Shown: positions 16,698 through 26,132, counted from the stretch's first letter. The stretch is DNA of 32,057 nucleotides from Psychromonas antarctica (GCF_022267535.1 NZ_JAHNZV010000028.1:1-32057), one strand, 5' to 3'. Numbers and translations: made by a program. The notes: generated by a model from the letters alone, not told the origin.

Positions 16698-17732
16698 ATG
16701 ACCATAATAAAAAGAATACTGCTTAGCTTGATTTTTAAATCTGGCATTTATCATTTTTTCCACTTTTTATCTCGTCATAAAATAACCATTTTATATGCGC
16801 ACAGCATTATTGATGCTGACACATCAACATCATGGAAGCCTCTACGCAGTCAGCATATAGCGCAGGAATTGGCTTTCACATTAGATGTGCTTAAAGAAAA
16901 ATATACGTTTATTTCTTTAAGCACGGCGCTTAAAATTTTACAAAAAGAACATGAGCCAATCAGCAACGCCCTAGTAATCACTTTAGATGACGGGTACTTG
17001 AATAACCTCACCATAGGTGCTCCGATATTTGCACATTTCGGTATTTCTCCTACCATATTTATTGCCACTGAGCACAGCCAGCATAACCGTCCTTTTTGGT
17101 TTGATCGATTAGATTACGCACTGCAACAAATGACAGACGAAAATTTTCACACCTCGATACAAGGTGAAACCTTTGTTTTTGATTGTCAATCAAGGAAAAA
17201 GTTGCAACAAAGTTATGCCGCTTTTCGACGCAAAATTAAAGCTTGCTTCAAATCAGACGTTGCTATGCGTGAGTACCTTAATAAGGTCTGTCAGCAAATA
17301 GAAAAAAAAACGGGTAAAGCACTTAGCCAAATAATAGCTGACGACCCTTACGCTACGTTAGCAAATTGGCAACAACTGAAAAGTGCTGAAAAAAATCTTG
17401 GTTTTGAAATAGGCAGCCACACGCTTAATCACGCGCGACTTGGTTTGGTTGATAACCACACAGTATCTGACGAGCTATCGAAATCAAAAATTGAACTCGA
17501 AAATAAACTCGCTATTCATTGCGATAGCTTTTGTTATCCTGATAATAGCTACAATGGATACGCAGTCGAGACAGCGTCGCGGTATTATAAGAGTGCATTA
17601 ACTACCGACATAGGCTTGAATGCACTTAATTGTAATTTAATGACCTTAAAACGTTTAAATTTACCGACCGGCATTAACCCACTTAAGATATTGTACGCAA
17701 TATCTGCACTACGAATGACTTTGTTTTTTTAA
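16698..17732 (+). CDS. NodB-type polysaccharide deacetylase family protein
   Basis: Probable carbohydrate esterase family 4 enzyme acting on N- or O-acetyl groups of polysaccharide or lipid-linked sugars. Motif 1 is LVITLDDGYLNN with Asp97 (base) and Asp98 (metal); motif 2 is GSHTLNH with His241 and His245 (metal ligands); FCYPDNSYN stands where motif 3 is expected. The gap between motifs 1 and 2 is about 143 residues, longer than in minimal NodB domains, so there is an insertion (about 115-225) containing FWFDRLDYALQQ and a charged helical stretch. A hydrophobic N-terminal segment (about 5-22) may act as membrane anchor, but no cleavage site is clear. It is the first gene of the five-gene plus-strand operon. 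A perfect 10-bp palindrome GAGTCGACTC ends 11 bp before the ATG. Confidence 0.85.
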   Translation: MTIIKRILLSLIFKSGIYHFFHFLSRHKITILYAHSIIDADTSTSWKPLRSQHIAQELAFTLDVLKEKYTFISLSTALKILQKEHEPISNALVITLDDGYLNNLTIGAPIFAHFGISPTIFIATEHSQHNRPFWFDRLDYALQQMTDENFHTSIQGETFVFDCQSRKKLQQSYAAFRRKIKACFKSDVAMREYLNKVCQQIEKKTGKALSQIIADDPYATLANWQQLKSAEKNLGFEIGSHTLNHARLGLVDNHTVSDELSKSKIELENKLAIHCDSFCYPDNSYNGYAVETASRYYKSALTTDIGLNALNCNLMTLKRLNLPTGINPLKILYAISALRMTLFF

Positions 17733-17766
17733 AAGAAACTCCACTTACGGAAGTTAAATACACATA

Positions 17767-19650
17767 ATGAAAATATGTATCGTTGCAAATAATGCTTATG
17801 GCGCATTAACCGGTGAAGAATCAGGCCATATCGGTGGTGTAGAGCGTCAAACGGCTTTATTAAGTGAGTGGTTATCCACCCATGGCCACCAAGTTTCTGT
17901 CATCACTTGGGATGAAGGTGGTGCGCCAATAGAGTTTATTAATGGCATACAGATTATTAAACTGTGCAAAATCAGCGAAGGTTTGCCAATATTACGCTTT
18001 TTCACTCCTCGCTGGACTTCGCTTATTGCTGCATTAAAAAAAGCGGATGCTGATATTTATTATCACAATTGTGCTGAATATATTACCGGGCAGGTATCTT
18101 TATGGTGTCGGTTAAATAATAAACCGTTTATTTATACCGTGGCCAGTGATGCCGATTGTGAACTAGAACTTCCAAATTTAAAATCCAAAAGAGAAGAGTA
18201 TCTATTTCGCTACGGTTTAACCCACGCTAACTTGGTAATAACACAAACAAAAAAGCAACATTTGCTTTTACAGAATAACTACGGCATTAACGCGCAAGTA
18301 ATCAACATGCCGGGGACTCCTCCCAATCCTGCATCCGACTTTAATCGCAGAGATTTATTTAGCAAACAAAAAGTCATTTGGATTGGTCGTTTACACAAAG
18401 TAAAACGCATCGAGTGGCTAATTGATATTGCACGAAAAACACCGAATGTGTCTTATGAAGTTGTCGGCCCTGCAGATGACCAATCTGATTACATGGATGA
18501 TGTTTTATCACAATTAAAGAGCACTAAAAACATTAATTATCGCGGTAAAATTAGCCGTCAGGAAATGCCTGCAATATATCAGAACGCCACAATACTATGC
18601 TGCACATCTATTTATGAAGGCTTTCCAAATACTTATTTAGAAGCTTGGAGTTACGGCGTACCAGTTATTAGTACAATTGATCCTGATAATATAATAAAGG
18701 ATCAACGACTAGGTTATCATGCAGTCTCACAGGAAGATTTTATATCTAGTATCAATCAGCTACTCAAAAACAATATACAATGGGAAGATACCTCAATTCG
18801 ATGTGAACAATACTATTTACAACACCATGAACAAAATCAAGTTATGCAAAAGTTTGAAAGTGAATTTTTGGGCATCTCTTTTTCGAAGATCAAACAGCAT
18901 TTCGATGAACAGAGCGATACATGGTCAGGCTATTACAAAGACGATGCGTTGAGTGTGTCTCATTTAGATTTACAACGCCGTTTAAACTTTTGCCAGAATA
19001 TACTTGCAAGCATTCCTCCCCCCCTCGGCACACCACGTCTTCTAGATATTGGCTGCGGGTCAGGAGACAGCTTTTCTGCCATCAAAGATTCTGCAAATTG
19101 GGCAATAGATGGAGTTGATATTTCACATGAAATGGTAAAAGAAGCAACACAAGTATACCCAGATATAAATGTTCAGATTGCCAACGCAACCTGCTTACCT
19201 TTCCCAGACAACACATTTCAGGCAGTGGTTTCTTTAGGTACTTTGGAATATATTACAGATTATAAACGAGCCCTAAAGGAAGCCTATAGAGTATTGACAC
19301 CACAAGGTAATTTGATTGTTTCAATTCCTAATAAACAATCTATATTTAGGAGGCTTCGTAGATTAGAAAATATCATAATGATGCCATTGAAATATTTAAT
19401 TGCACATAAGAAAGATAAAAAAATCTTCCATCAACAATGGTATCAATCTACCTTTATACATGACTTACAACAGAATAAATTTAACATTGAAACAATAGAA
19501 TATTGTACATATGCCTTTCTTAGCCCCAAACTTGAGAAAGCCATTACCAACATAAGAATGTGCCAATGGCTAAATGAAAAATTAGCAAATCAGCCTATGC
19601 TTAATAAGTTCTTAGCTAACACCATTATCATCTATGCGAGAGTAAAATAA
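17767..19650 (+). CDS. GT4 glycosyltransferase fused to a SAM-dependent methyltransferase
   Basis: A two-domain protein of 627 aa. Residues 1 to about 370 are a GT-B fold family-4 glycosyltransferase: an N-terminal acceptor domain with GHIGGVERQTALLSEWL, the KVIWIGRLHKVKRIEWL strand near 200, and the nucleotide-sugar E-x7-E motif in YEGFPNTYLEAW near 284. After a linker (about 370-420) comes a class I methyltransferase with motif I LLDIGCGSGDS (Asp427 to Gly433), an acidic VDISHEMVK strand, and FQAVVSLGTLEYI. Together they could add a sugar and then O-methylate it or its neighbour on the lipid-linked repeat unit. The C-terminal TFIHDLQQNKF region fits this methyltransferase class. A run of seven C (19018-19024) lies in the linker. 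The next gene starts three bases after its stop, so translation is probably coupled. Confidence 0.88.
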   Translation: MKICIVANNAYGALTGEESGHIGGVERQTALLSEWLSTHGHQVSVITWDEGGAPIEFINGIQIIKLCKISEGLPILRFFTPRWTSLIAALKKADADIYYHNCAEYITGQVSLWCRLNNKPFIYTVASDADCELELPNLKSKREEYLFRYGLTHANLVITQTKKQHLLLQNNYGINAQVINMPGTPPNPASDFNRRDLFSKQKVIWIGRLHKVKRIEWLIDIARKTPNVSYEVVGPADDQSDYMDDVLSQLKSTKNINYRGKISRQEMPAIYQNATILCCTSIYEGFPNTYLEAWSYGVPVISTIDPDNIIKDQRLGYHAVSQEDFISSINQLLKNNIQWEDTSIRCEQYYLQHHEQNQVMQKFESEFLGISFSKIKQHFDEQSDTWSGYYKDDALSVSHLDLQRRLNFCQNILASIPPPLGTPRLLDIGCGSGDSFSAIKDSANWAIDGVDISHEMVKEATQVYPDINVQIANATCLPFPDNTFQAVVSLGTLEYITDYKRALKEAYRVLTPQGNLIVSIPNKQSIFRRLRRLENIIMMPLKYLIAHKKDKKIFHQQWYQSTFIHDLQQNKFNIETIEYCTYAFLSPKLEKAITNIRMCQWLNEKLANQPMLNKFLANTIIIYARVK

Positions 19651-19653
19651 TCA

Positions 19654-20784
19654 ATGAAAATAAAAGTGCTGATTGTTATTAGTAATATGGAATTTGGTGG
19701 AGCGCAACGCCAGATAGTGGAGCTGGTCAATAATGTTGATCAAGAAAAATTTGAGATACATGTATGTTCACTGTCTGAATATGCGCCCCTTGCGGAACAG
19801 TTCAATGATGGCGTATATTTTAGCATTGTAGATAAGAAAAAAAAATTCGACTTTTCAGTCGTCACTCAATTATCACATATGATCAAGAAATACAGTATTG
19901 ATATAATACACAGTTATTTATTCGATGCAGAGATAGCTTGTCGTCTAGCTGCTTTCATTAGTTTTTCAGGAGTAAAAGTCATTGGCTCTGAGCGGAATAC
20001 TAACTATAATTTACGAATTCATCAAAAAATAGCCATTGCATTAACAAAATACTTTGTTGATATAATTATTGCCAACTCAACAACCGGAGCAATTTTCAAT
20101 TCCAAATTGAGTCGGCTAACTATCGATAAATACAGGGTTATTTATAATGGCGTGAACACTGAAAAATTTACTTTAAAAAACAAGAATGAAACTAAGAAAA
20201 ATTTAAACCTTCCATTAAACAACCAAATAATTGGAATGTTTGCTAGCTTTAAAAATCAAAAAAATCACCCTCTTTTACTCCAAGCATTCTCTGAAATTTT
20301 ACCAAAACACCCTAATACTACTTTGCTTTTAGTGGGGGATAAATTACACGGAGGAATGCATGGCTCGGATGATTACAACCGTTTAATTCACAATATGATT
20401 ACAGATCTAAATTTGCACGATAACTGTGTGTGTCTTGGTAATCGAGTGGATGTAGAAAATATCTACCCTGCTTGTGATTTTACAGTGCTACCATCTTTAT
20501 ATGAAGGTACGCCTAACGTATTACTCGAATCAATGGCCTGTGGTAAACCGGTTATAGCCACTGACGTGTCAGACAACGCCAAAATTATTACCAACAACAT
20601 AAATGGACTTCTTATCGAGTCTGAAAATAAAGCACAATTAAAAAATGCACTTATAATAATGTTGGATGAACACAATATAGAAAAAATGACAACCGAAGCA
20701 AGATCTTCAATAATGAACCGATTTTCTAGTAAAATATTAGCTACTAATACACAAAATGTTTACATAGAAGCCCTGAAAGGATAA
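19654..20784 (+). CDS. GT4-family glycosyltransferase
   Basis: Cytoplasmic retaining glycosyltransferase, GT-B fold, 376 aa. The N-terminal glycine-rich loop is MEFGGAQRQIVELVN, the linking strand is VIYNGVNTEKF, and the C-terminal donor-binding part has LLVGDK and the E-x7-E motif in LYEGTPNVLLESMACGKPVIATD near residue 282. The sugar and linkage cannot be told from sequence. The ATG lies three bases after the preceding stop, and the following gene starts five bases after its own stop, so all three are surely one operon. Confidence 0.92.
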   Translation: MKIKVLIVISNMEFGGAQRQIVELVNNVDQEKFEIHVCSLSEYAPLAEQFNDGVYFSIVDKKKKFDFSVVTQLSHMIKKYSIDIIHSYLFDAEIACRLAAFISFSGVKVIGSERNTNYNLRIHQKIAIALTKYFVDIIIANSTTGAIFNSKLSRLTIDKYRVIYNGVNTEKFTLKNKNETKKNLNLPLNNQIIGMFASFKNQKNHPLLLQAFSEILPKHPNTTLLLVGDKLHGGMHGSDDYNRLIHNMITDLNLHDNCVCLGNRVDVENIYPACDFTVLPSLYEGTPNVLLESMACGKPVIATDVSDNAKIITNNINGLLIESENKAQLKNALIIMLDEHNIEKMTTEARSSIMNRFSSKILATNTQNVYIEALKG

Positions 20785-20789
20785 ACAAA

Positions 20790-21404
20790 ATGTTAGCAAA
20801 ATTACTAATAGGTAACTCGAGTTCATTTTGGAAGTTAAGGGCTAAATATAAAGGAAAAAGTAATATTAAAGAAAAAATAGCCAAGGTACTGACTTCTTGG
20901 TATTTATACGAAAATAACAGTTCTATTGACTGGGACTCGGAAATAATAGGTGAACCATGTTTTCCGCATGGCATAAAAGGTGTTTTCATTTCAGGCGCGG
21001 CTAAAATAGGAATAAATTGTACCATATTTCAACAAGTAACTATTGGCTCTATTACCTTCCCTGATTCGCAAAAAGCCGGCGCTCCAGTGCTCGGTAACAA
21101 TGTTTATATTGGAGCAGGAGCAAAGATAATTGGAAATGTGATTGTAGGTGATAATGTCAGAGTTGGAGCCAATGCTGTTGTTTATCAAAACATCCCAAAT
21201 AATTCTATCGTTGTCGCAGGAGGGCAAATGATTAAAACAAAAAAAACGATACTAACTAACAAATATTATTCTTTTAATGAGAAAAATAGATCTTGGGTCT
21301 ATTTTGACAATGGTAAATGGAAACAAGAATCAGATGCAAAAATAATCACAACACTATCGCTGTCGCAATACAAGGACAGTAAATGTGACTATACTGTTAT
21401 CTAG
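20790..21404 (+). CDS. Serine-acetyltransferase-like hexapeptide-repeat acyltransferase
   Basis: Left-handed beta-helix acetyltransferase resembling the catalytic half of CysE; in polysaccharide operons such proteins usually O-acetylate a sugar rather than serine, which I infer here. The hexapeptide repeats run from about residue 70 to 150 (GAAKIGINCTIFQQVTIG, APVLGNNVYIGAGAKIIG, VGDNVRVGANAVVYQ). The long N-terminal helical domain of true CysE is reduced. The C-terminal 50 residues are basic and polar, with no known motif. AAGGA lies eight bases before the ATG, inside the end of the upstream glycosyltransferase gene. Confidence 0.87.
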   Translation: MLAKLLIGNSSSFWKLRAKYKGKSNIKEKIAKVLTSWYLYENNSSIDWDSEIIGEPCFPHGIKGVFISGAAKIGINCTIFQQVTIGSITFPDSQKAGAPVLGNNVYIGAGAKIIGNVIVGDNVRVGANAVVYQNIPNNSIVVAGGQMIKTKKTILTNKYYSFNEKNRSWVYFDNGKWKQESDAKIITTLSLSQYKDSKCDYTVI

Positions 21405-21439
21405 AGCTAGTCATAAAACTGTAAATGGAGATTGTAATA

Positions 21440-23158
21440 ATGCCTAAACGAATTAATATTTTAATCCTTTTGTCAGCCCTATTTAGTTCAGTTATATCGG
21501 CAAACAGTTATGTGATGCCAATAGGGATACCAGAAGCCAAAATTAAGTTCACAGAAACCTCGCCTGCCAGACCAAGTAATTGGTCCATAGAAGTCCCTGG
21601 ATACTACTATATTAATTACCAAAATGGTAATGACGCATTCCCTTTCGGGAGTGAGTTACTACCTAGAAAAACAATCCCTAAAATATTACCTGCAGGATCA
21701 TATGTTGAAATTGCAGGTGAATATTATTATACGAGCGGGGGGGTAATTAAAGTCTACGGGGAGGGAACCATTGACCAATGGAAAGCGAATGTTGCAGGCC
21801 CAATATGGATTACTGGAGCAAAAGATAACCCCGGACGCTTTATTAATGCCAAAACTTTAGTTTGGGGTAGTAACATCTATTTAACTGATATGATAATAGA
21901 AAAAAACTCCAAAATTCAAGTTGGATCCGGAACGGACGGATATGCAGCTAATAACATTGTTATAAAAAACAATTCATTTATAGGAACTTTAGAAATGGGC
22001 AATGGGGCCTTATTATCGGTTTTAGGGGCAAAAAACACTCCTTCAAAAAACATTATTCTATACGACAATTCATTAAAAGACGCCGGTGATATTAACAATG
22101 AGACAGACATTGATGCTGGGTTAATTGTAATTAGTGGGTACTCATCATATATCTGGGCATTAAAAAATATTGGGCAGAACGCCTCTGGTGGGGGACTGCA
22201 AATCAACCCTCGCCCACCTCGAGATGCAAGCCATCATATATATGCAGGAAACAATGAGTTTTTCAATGTTCGTCAAGGTGGGTTATGGGTTAAATATGCA
22301 ACGAATGTTGTATTCTCAAGTAATTATGTACATGACATTATCAGCACACCTTGGTCCCCAGCCAAAGGGCTCGGGGCGCAGTATGAACCAAATGGTTTAT
22401 GGATCATTAATAACAGAATACATGATGTCGAATACGGAATTCGCATACCAAGCACTAATAATATAGATAAATTATCCTTAAAAGTTTATATCATCGGGAA
22501 TATAATCTACAACATTCATACCGAATCAGAGGTCGGAACTTCCTCTGCGTGGGAAAGTGCAGGTATTCATATTCAAGGTGCCGATGAACGCTATATTTAC
22601 AACAATCTAATTTATAACGCTCCAAATGGCATTAATGTTTCCGCCACATCCGGGCAGACGACTATTAAAAATAATATTGTTCTAAAGGTAAATAATGGCC
22701 ACGCTGCAGGTGAACAAGGCTTTCAGGTCTGGAGTGAACACCACAACAGTCTACCAGACATAAGTATATCCAATAACTTCTTCAACTCGAATGATATGAA
22801 GGTTAAATTAACAAGCCAAGTGTTCACTACAGTTAACAGTCTGAATAACTATTTAAATAGTAAGAATTATTCTGGTTCACTAGACATCGAGCAGTTAGGT
22901 CTCACTAACGTTTTGACAAATGGTTTTACTGAAAACACATTATGGGATTTTGGAGTCAATGTATTTCCTGAGCTTTCTACAACGTTAGCCGCTACTGTAG
23001 ATTCGACTCTTAAATTAAATTTCGATATATTAAATAACTCTAGAATCAGTGGTAACTCTGTCGATATTGGCCCCTTTGAAAAAGTGGGTGCAAATCCAAA
23101 TATCGCAGATGTCCACATACCAGCGAAACCTGATTCTGTCAGCATAAGCATTGAATAA
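21440..23158 (+). CDS. Secreted right-handed beta-helix protein
   Basis: A signal peptide (MPKRINILILLSALFSSVISA) is followed by about 550 residues rich in N-N, I-x-N and GN strands typical of right-handed parallel beta-helices, as in pectate lyases, alginate epimerases and their relatives. Clear coils include IVIKNNSFIG, HIYAGNNEFFNV, VVFSSNYVHDI, WIINNRIHDVEYGIRI, YIYNNLIYNAPNGINV and TTIKNNIVLKVNN. Position in the operon suggests a periplasmic or secreted enzyme that cuts or remodels the polysaccharide. No catalytic residues can be assigned. The frame extends 15 bases upstream to 21425, but GGAG at 21427-21430 is the natural ribosome binding site for the ATG at 21440. It contains a run of seven G at 21737-21743. 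It is the last gene before two hairpins. Confidence 0.82.
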   Translation: MPKRINILILLSALFSSVISANSYVMPIGIPEAKIKFTETSPARPSNWSIEVPGYYYINYQNGNDAFPFGSELLPRKTIPKILPAGSYVEIAGEYYYTSGGVIKVYGEGTIDQWKANVAGPIWITGAKDNPGRFINAKTLVWGSNIYLTDMIIEKNSKIQVGSGTDGYAANNIVIKNNSFIGTLEMGNGALLSVLGAKNTPSKNIILYDNSLKDAGDINNETDIDAGLIVISGYSSYIWALKNIGQNASGGGLQINPRPPRDASHHIYAGNNEFFNVRQGGLWVKYATNVVFSSNYVHDIISTPWSPAKGLGAQYEPNGLWIINNRIHDVEYGIRIPSTNNIDKLSLKVYIIGNIIYNIHTESEVGTSSAWESAGIHIQGADERYIYNNLIYNAPNGINVSATSGQTTIKNNIVLKVNNGHAAGEQGFQVWSEHHNSLPDISISNNFFNSNDMKVKLTSQVFTTVNSLNNYLNSKNYSGSLDIEQLGLTNVLTNGFTENTLWDFGVNVFPELSTTLAATVDSTLKLNFDILNNSRISGNSVDIGPFEKVGANPNIADVHIPAKPDSVSISIE

Positions 23159-23182
23159 GGGATCGACATAAAAAACGCTCTA

Positions 23183-23215
23183 TAGGCTAAGCAACTAATG
23201 TGATTGCTTAGCCTA
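23183..23215. terminator. Hairpin between convergent operons (1)
   Basis: Perfect 12-bp stem TAGGCTAAGCAA / TTGCTTAGCCTA with a nine-base loop, 24 bp after the beta-helix gene stop and followed by ACTTT. On the minus strand the stem is followed by GAGCG and a T-run, TTTTT, so it fits terminator geometry for the Wzy operon as well. Confidence 0.75.
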
Positions 23216-23221
23216 ACTTTA

Positions 23222-23247
23222 ATACTCACAATATTTATTGTGAGTAT
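23222..23247. terminator. Hairpin between convergent operons (2)
   Basis: A second stem, ATACTCACAA / TTGTGAGTAT, around an AT-rich loop, followed on the plus strand by GTATTTT. It lies 45 bp before the stop of the converging Wzy-like gene. Being symmetrical, it can serve either direction; with the first hairpin it forms a double barrier between the two operons. Confidence 0.65.
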
Positions 23248-23291
23248 GTATTTTCAGAAAAATGGCTCATTGAGGGGGTAAAGAAATAAAT

Positions 23292-24713
23292 TTATTTATC
23301 GGTTATTAATTGACTAACCAATCCAGCATTAACTTTTACCCGCTCGATATGAATTCGTAATAGCAAACCAATTGCAACCCACATGCCAACAGCACCTTCC
23401 CTAGGATAAAAGGTTTGACTTCCAAATGCTGCAATCAAGAATGCAAGTAAAAGGGCTAGAGAGACACCACCTGTAACAATATATATTTCATTTGAATCAT
23501 CTCTAAATAGAGACCAAGCACATTTCACCAATAGCAGATAAAATAAGAATACAGGCAATGCACCAATAAAACCGTTATCTTGAATCCATTGGAGGTATGC
23601 ATTATGTGGATGCGGGAAGCTTTCGCCTATGCCATGCTCTGCCATTATTTGCTGTGTTATGCCTACATTTTTCATAGCTTCACGCCCATAACCAAAGAAT
23701 GGAGCCTTAATAATTGACTGCCAAACAAGTGGCCAAGCAATAATACGACCAGAAGTCACCGATTGAAGATCAACGTCCGTTCCTTCAAATTCTATTTCTT
23801 GCACTCCCGTTGACGGTTCAGATGAAAAACCTTGAGTAAGCCGATCAATTGCAGAAGGCGCGAACATAGTTATCGCCAAAAACATTAAGGGGGCGAGTAG
23901 TAAATATTTGCGCCATTTAAACAAACAAAAAAGGAGCCCGATAACAGCCCAAGTCCCGTACCCCGTGCGCCCCCCTGTTAGCGCCATGGCAATAAAAACA
24001 GCTAAGCAACTAGGTAAAATCAGTAACCAATACAGCTTAGTGCTTACCAGCTCTTTTAAGCAAAAAATAGCCCAAAACGCTCCACTCATCATCATGGAAA
24101 TATTTACACGATGAAAACCGACACTATTTGAAATTATTTTAAGAGCTTTAAGCTGTAAGTCATCGCCCCCCATTGTAAGTGAGCCTAATTTCATTGCTTT
24201 GATCACTTGCAACGCCAATAATACAAACATTAAAGCTAACGTACCGATGGCAAAATCATACTGCTTACGATTGCGACAACCATCGAAAATGATTATGCCT
24301 GGTAGAACCCACTTAAAACAGTTGATAATATATTCATTGATGGCACTTACCCCTATGTCAGCTGAGCCTCCAAAAGTTTCAATTAATTCGTCGACACCGC
24401 GATGATCATTTAAATAACGAACAACACTTACGCAAATAAACACACTGTATATAACCAATAAATAATTAAGGTGCCTGGGCATTTCCCAACTAAGTTTTTC
24501 ATTTTTTCGATTACTCAGCCATGATAAAAGTACATTTAAAAATAAAAAATTCCAATGGTTCAAGCCAGGAATATCAGCGATAGACTTGGGCATATCCGGG
24601 TGCTGAAACACAGCCATCAGCAAAACCAGCCAACAAGCGCCACGAAACCAATCTTTCCAAGCGTATGCACTCAAATAGGCGATTAATAATGTAAGTAGAG
24701 TTATTCGAATCAT
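23292..24713 (-). CDS. O-antigen ligase/polymerase family membrane protein (Wzy-like)
   Basis: Polytopic inner-membrane protein with about eleven hydrophobic segments, 473 aa. It carries the Wzy_C/WaaL-type signature: a TGGRTGYG loop near residue 245, then a large periplasmic loop ending in HPHNAYLQWIQDNGFIGALP near 366. In a cluster with a flippase and no lipid A core genes, it is most likely the polymerase that joins repeat units in the periplasm, rather than the O-antigen ligase. It is the last gene of the minus-strand operon, 11 bp after the adenylate-forming enzyme; no strong ribosome binding site is visible, so translation may be coupled. Confidence 0.88.
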   Translation of the reverse strand: MIRITLLTLLIAYLSAYAWKDWFRGACWLVLLMAVFQHPDMPKSIADIPGLNHWNFLFLNVLLSWLSNRKNEKLSWEMPRHLNYLLVIYSVFICVSVVRYLNDHRGVDELIETFGGSADIGVSAINEYIINCFKWVLPGIIIFDGCRNRKQYDFAIGTLALMFVLLALQVIKAMKLGSLTMGGDDLQLKALKIISNSVGFHRVNISMMMSGAFWAIFCLKELVSTKLYWLLILPSCLAVFIAMALTGGRTGYGTWAVIGLLFCLFKWRKYLLLAPLMFLAITMFAPSAIDRLTQGFSSEPSTGVQEIEFEGTDVDLQSVTSGRIIAWPLVWQSIIKAPFFGYGREAMKNVGITQQIMAEHGIGESFPHPHNAYLQWIQDNGFIGALPVFLFYLLLVKCAWSLFRDDSNEIYIVTGGVSLALLLAFLIAAFGSQTFYPREGAVGMWVAIGLLLRIHIERVKVNAGLVSQLITDK

Positions 24714-24724
24714 AATAAAATCAA

Positions 24725-26131
24725 CTAACTTGAGATGTTAATGCGTTGATCAACAAAAACAGATTTACCGCGTTCCGTTAACTGAATATCATCAACTTGT
24801 ATTACAGAAACTTCTACACGGCCTTGTAATTTTCCATTGATATTGCTAATAATTCTCTGCTTATTTTCATCGTTAAACCCATTTCCCGTTTTTATTTTTA
24901 TCACAGCAACGCCGGGGGTGTCTTGATAAAACTGGTACTGCAATACATTATCAAAAGTATCATCATGCATATTAACGGCTGTCCATGAAATCAAACTGTG
25001 ATCTTTCGCAACCAAATGTTCTTGAACTCTGTGTCCGCGTATATCTTTAATAATTAAATGGTTTCGCTTACACTTATCACAAAATTGACCTACATAATCA
25101 GCAAAGTCTCCTGTTTTATAGCGGATAAATGGCATCACCGTATTGATAAAACCAGTACCTACAATTTCCCCTACTTGGCCCTTTTGTGTAATCTCATCAC
25201 CATCTTCATCTAGTAATTCCAAGTAGCCATAAGCAGGCCAAACATGATAGTTACTTGAATATTCACACTCGCCAGCAGCAACAAGTTTTTCACTGTGCCC
25301 ATAAGATGAGTAATAGCGGCAATTAAAAACTGACTCTACAAATGCACGCTGCTCAGAATAAACATTTTCTGATTCAGCTAAAATAGCTTGGACATTATCA
25401 AAACTTATATTTTCGGTTTTAGCAAAACGGGCTAGTTGGTATATTGACGAAGGATAAACATGCAAAAAACAATTCTTTAACGTTTTTATATGGGCGATGT
25501 AGCTCCTCATATCCCCATTACTCATATGAAAATTACTGTAATAATGTTCATTGAATATTGGATCATAGCTTTGATGTACACCAGCCTTCGTATCTGTTAC
25601 CCGACCACGCAATACCGCTTTTATATCCCCTAGTTTAAAACCAGTTTTACGCCAACCTTCTACCAAATAGGCATATTCAATTTGCGAACGCCCTGCATTA
25701 ATATAAAAATGTAAAGGTACACCGCTTGTGCCACCAGTTGTTACATAATCAACATCGGCACTATTTTTATCGACTAAAAGCAGACCATCAATATTATCAT
25801 TAATAAAAGCTTTATCGATTAGTGGCAGCTTTTTAAAATCGCTTAACTTATAAAAAGAGGATATATCGATCCCGGCGGAATCATATAATTTTTTATATGC
25901 GGGGCATTTATTATAGGCATTACAAACTTGCTGTTTCAATTTTTCAAGTTGATAGGCATCGACTTCATCTTTCGTCCATTTATCTGCAGCTAAGATAAGC
26001 TTGGTTGTTTCTCTAAATTTTCGACCAATTAGATACTCTAAAGGAACAACTGAAAGAGTAAGTCCAGCCAATTTCTTAAAAACAGGAGGCGTTGCTTCCC
26101 ATAAATTCTTCTTTGAAAATGCTTTTTTCAT
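24725..26131 (-). CDS. PaaK/CapK-type adenylate-forming enzyme
   Basis: Member of the phenylacetate-CoA ligase-like adenylating superfamily, widespread in capsule and exopolysaccharide loci under the name CapK; the true substrate is unknown. The P-loop-like phosphate motif TTGGTSG lies at 131-137, followed by a SSYGHSEK motif, the YGYLELLDEDG strand, GEIVGTGF and the conserved FIRYKTGD, and then IKDIRGHRVQEHL. A Cys pair (FCDKCKRNH) sits between the last two. It could activate a carboxylic acid for attachment to a sugar, such as an acyl or amino-acid amide. The frame extends 30 bases further, but AAGGAG nine bases before the ATG at 26131 supports the shorter form (468 aa), which also leaves a one-base gap to the upstream gene instead of an overlap. 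Confidence 0.85.
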   Translation of the reverse strand: MKKAFSKKNLWEATPPVFKKLAGLTLSVVPLEYLIGRKFRETTKLILAADKWTKDEVDAYQLEKLKQQVCNAYNKCPAYKKLYDSAGIDISSFYKLSDFKKLPLIDKAFINDNIDGLLLVDKNSADVDYVTTGGTSGVPLHFYINAGRSQIEYAYLVEGWRKTGFKLGDIKAVLRGRVTDTKAGVHQSYDPIFNEHYYSNFHMSNGDMRSYIAHIKTLKNCFLHVYPSSIYQLARFAKTENISFDNVQAILAESENVYSEQRAFVESVFNCRYYSSYGHSEKLVAAGECEYSSNYHVWPAYGYLELLDEDGDEITQKGQVGEIVGTGFINTVMPFIRYKTGDFADYVGQFCDKCKRNHLIIKDIRGHRVQEHLVAKDHSLISWTAVNMHDDTFDNVLQYQFYQDTPGVAVIKIKTGNGFNDENKQRIISNINGKLQGRVEVSVIQVDDIQLTERGKSVFVDQRINISS

Positions 26132-26132
26132 G

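Noticed and set aside
20744-21025. 93-aa minus-strand frame across the glycosyltransferase/acetyltransferase junction
   Set aside because: Antisense to two well-supported genes of a tight operon, with no ribosome binding site or motif.
21737-21743. G7 run in the beta-helix gene as a phase-variation tract
   Set aside because: Seven G can slip, but this length is near what occurs by chance in the window and gives far weaker support than the ten-G tract.
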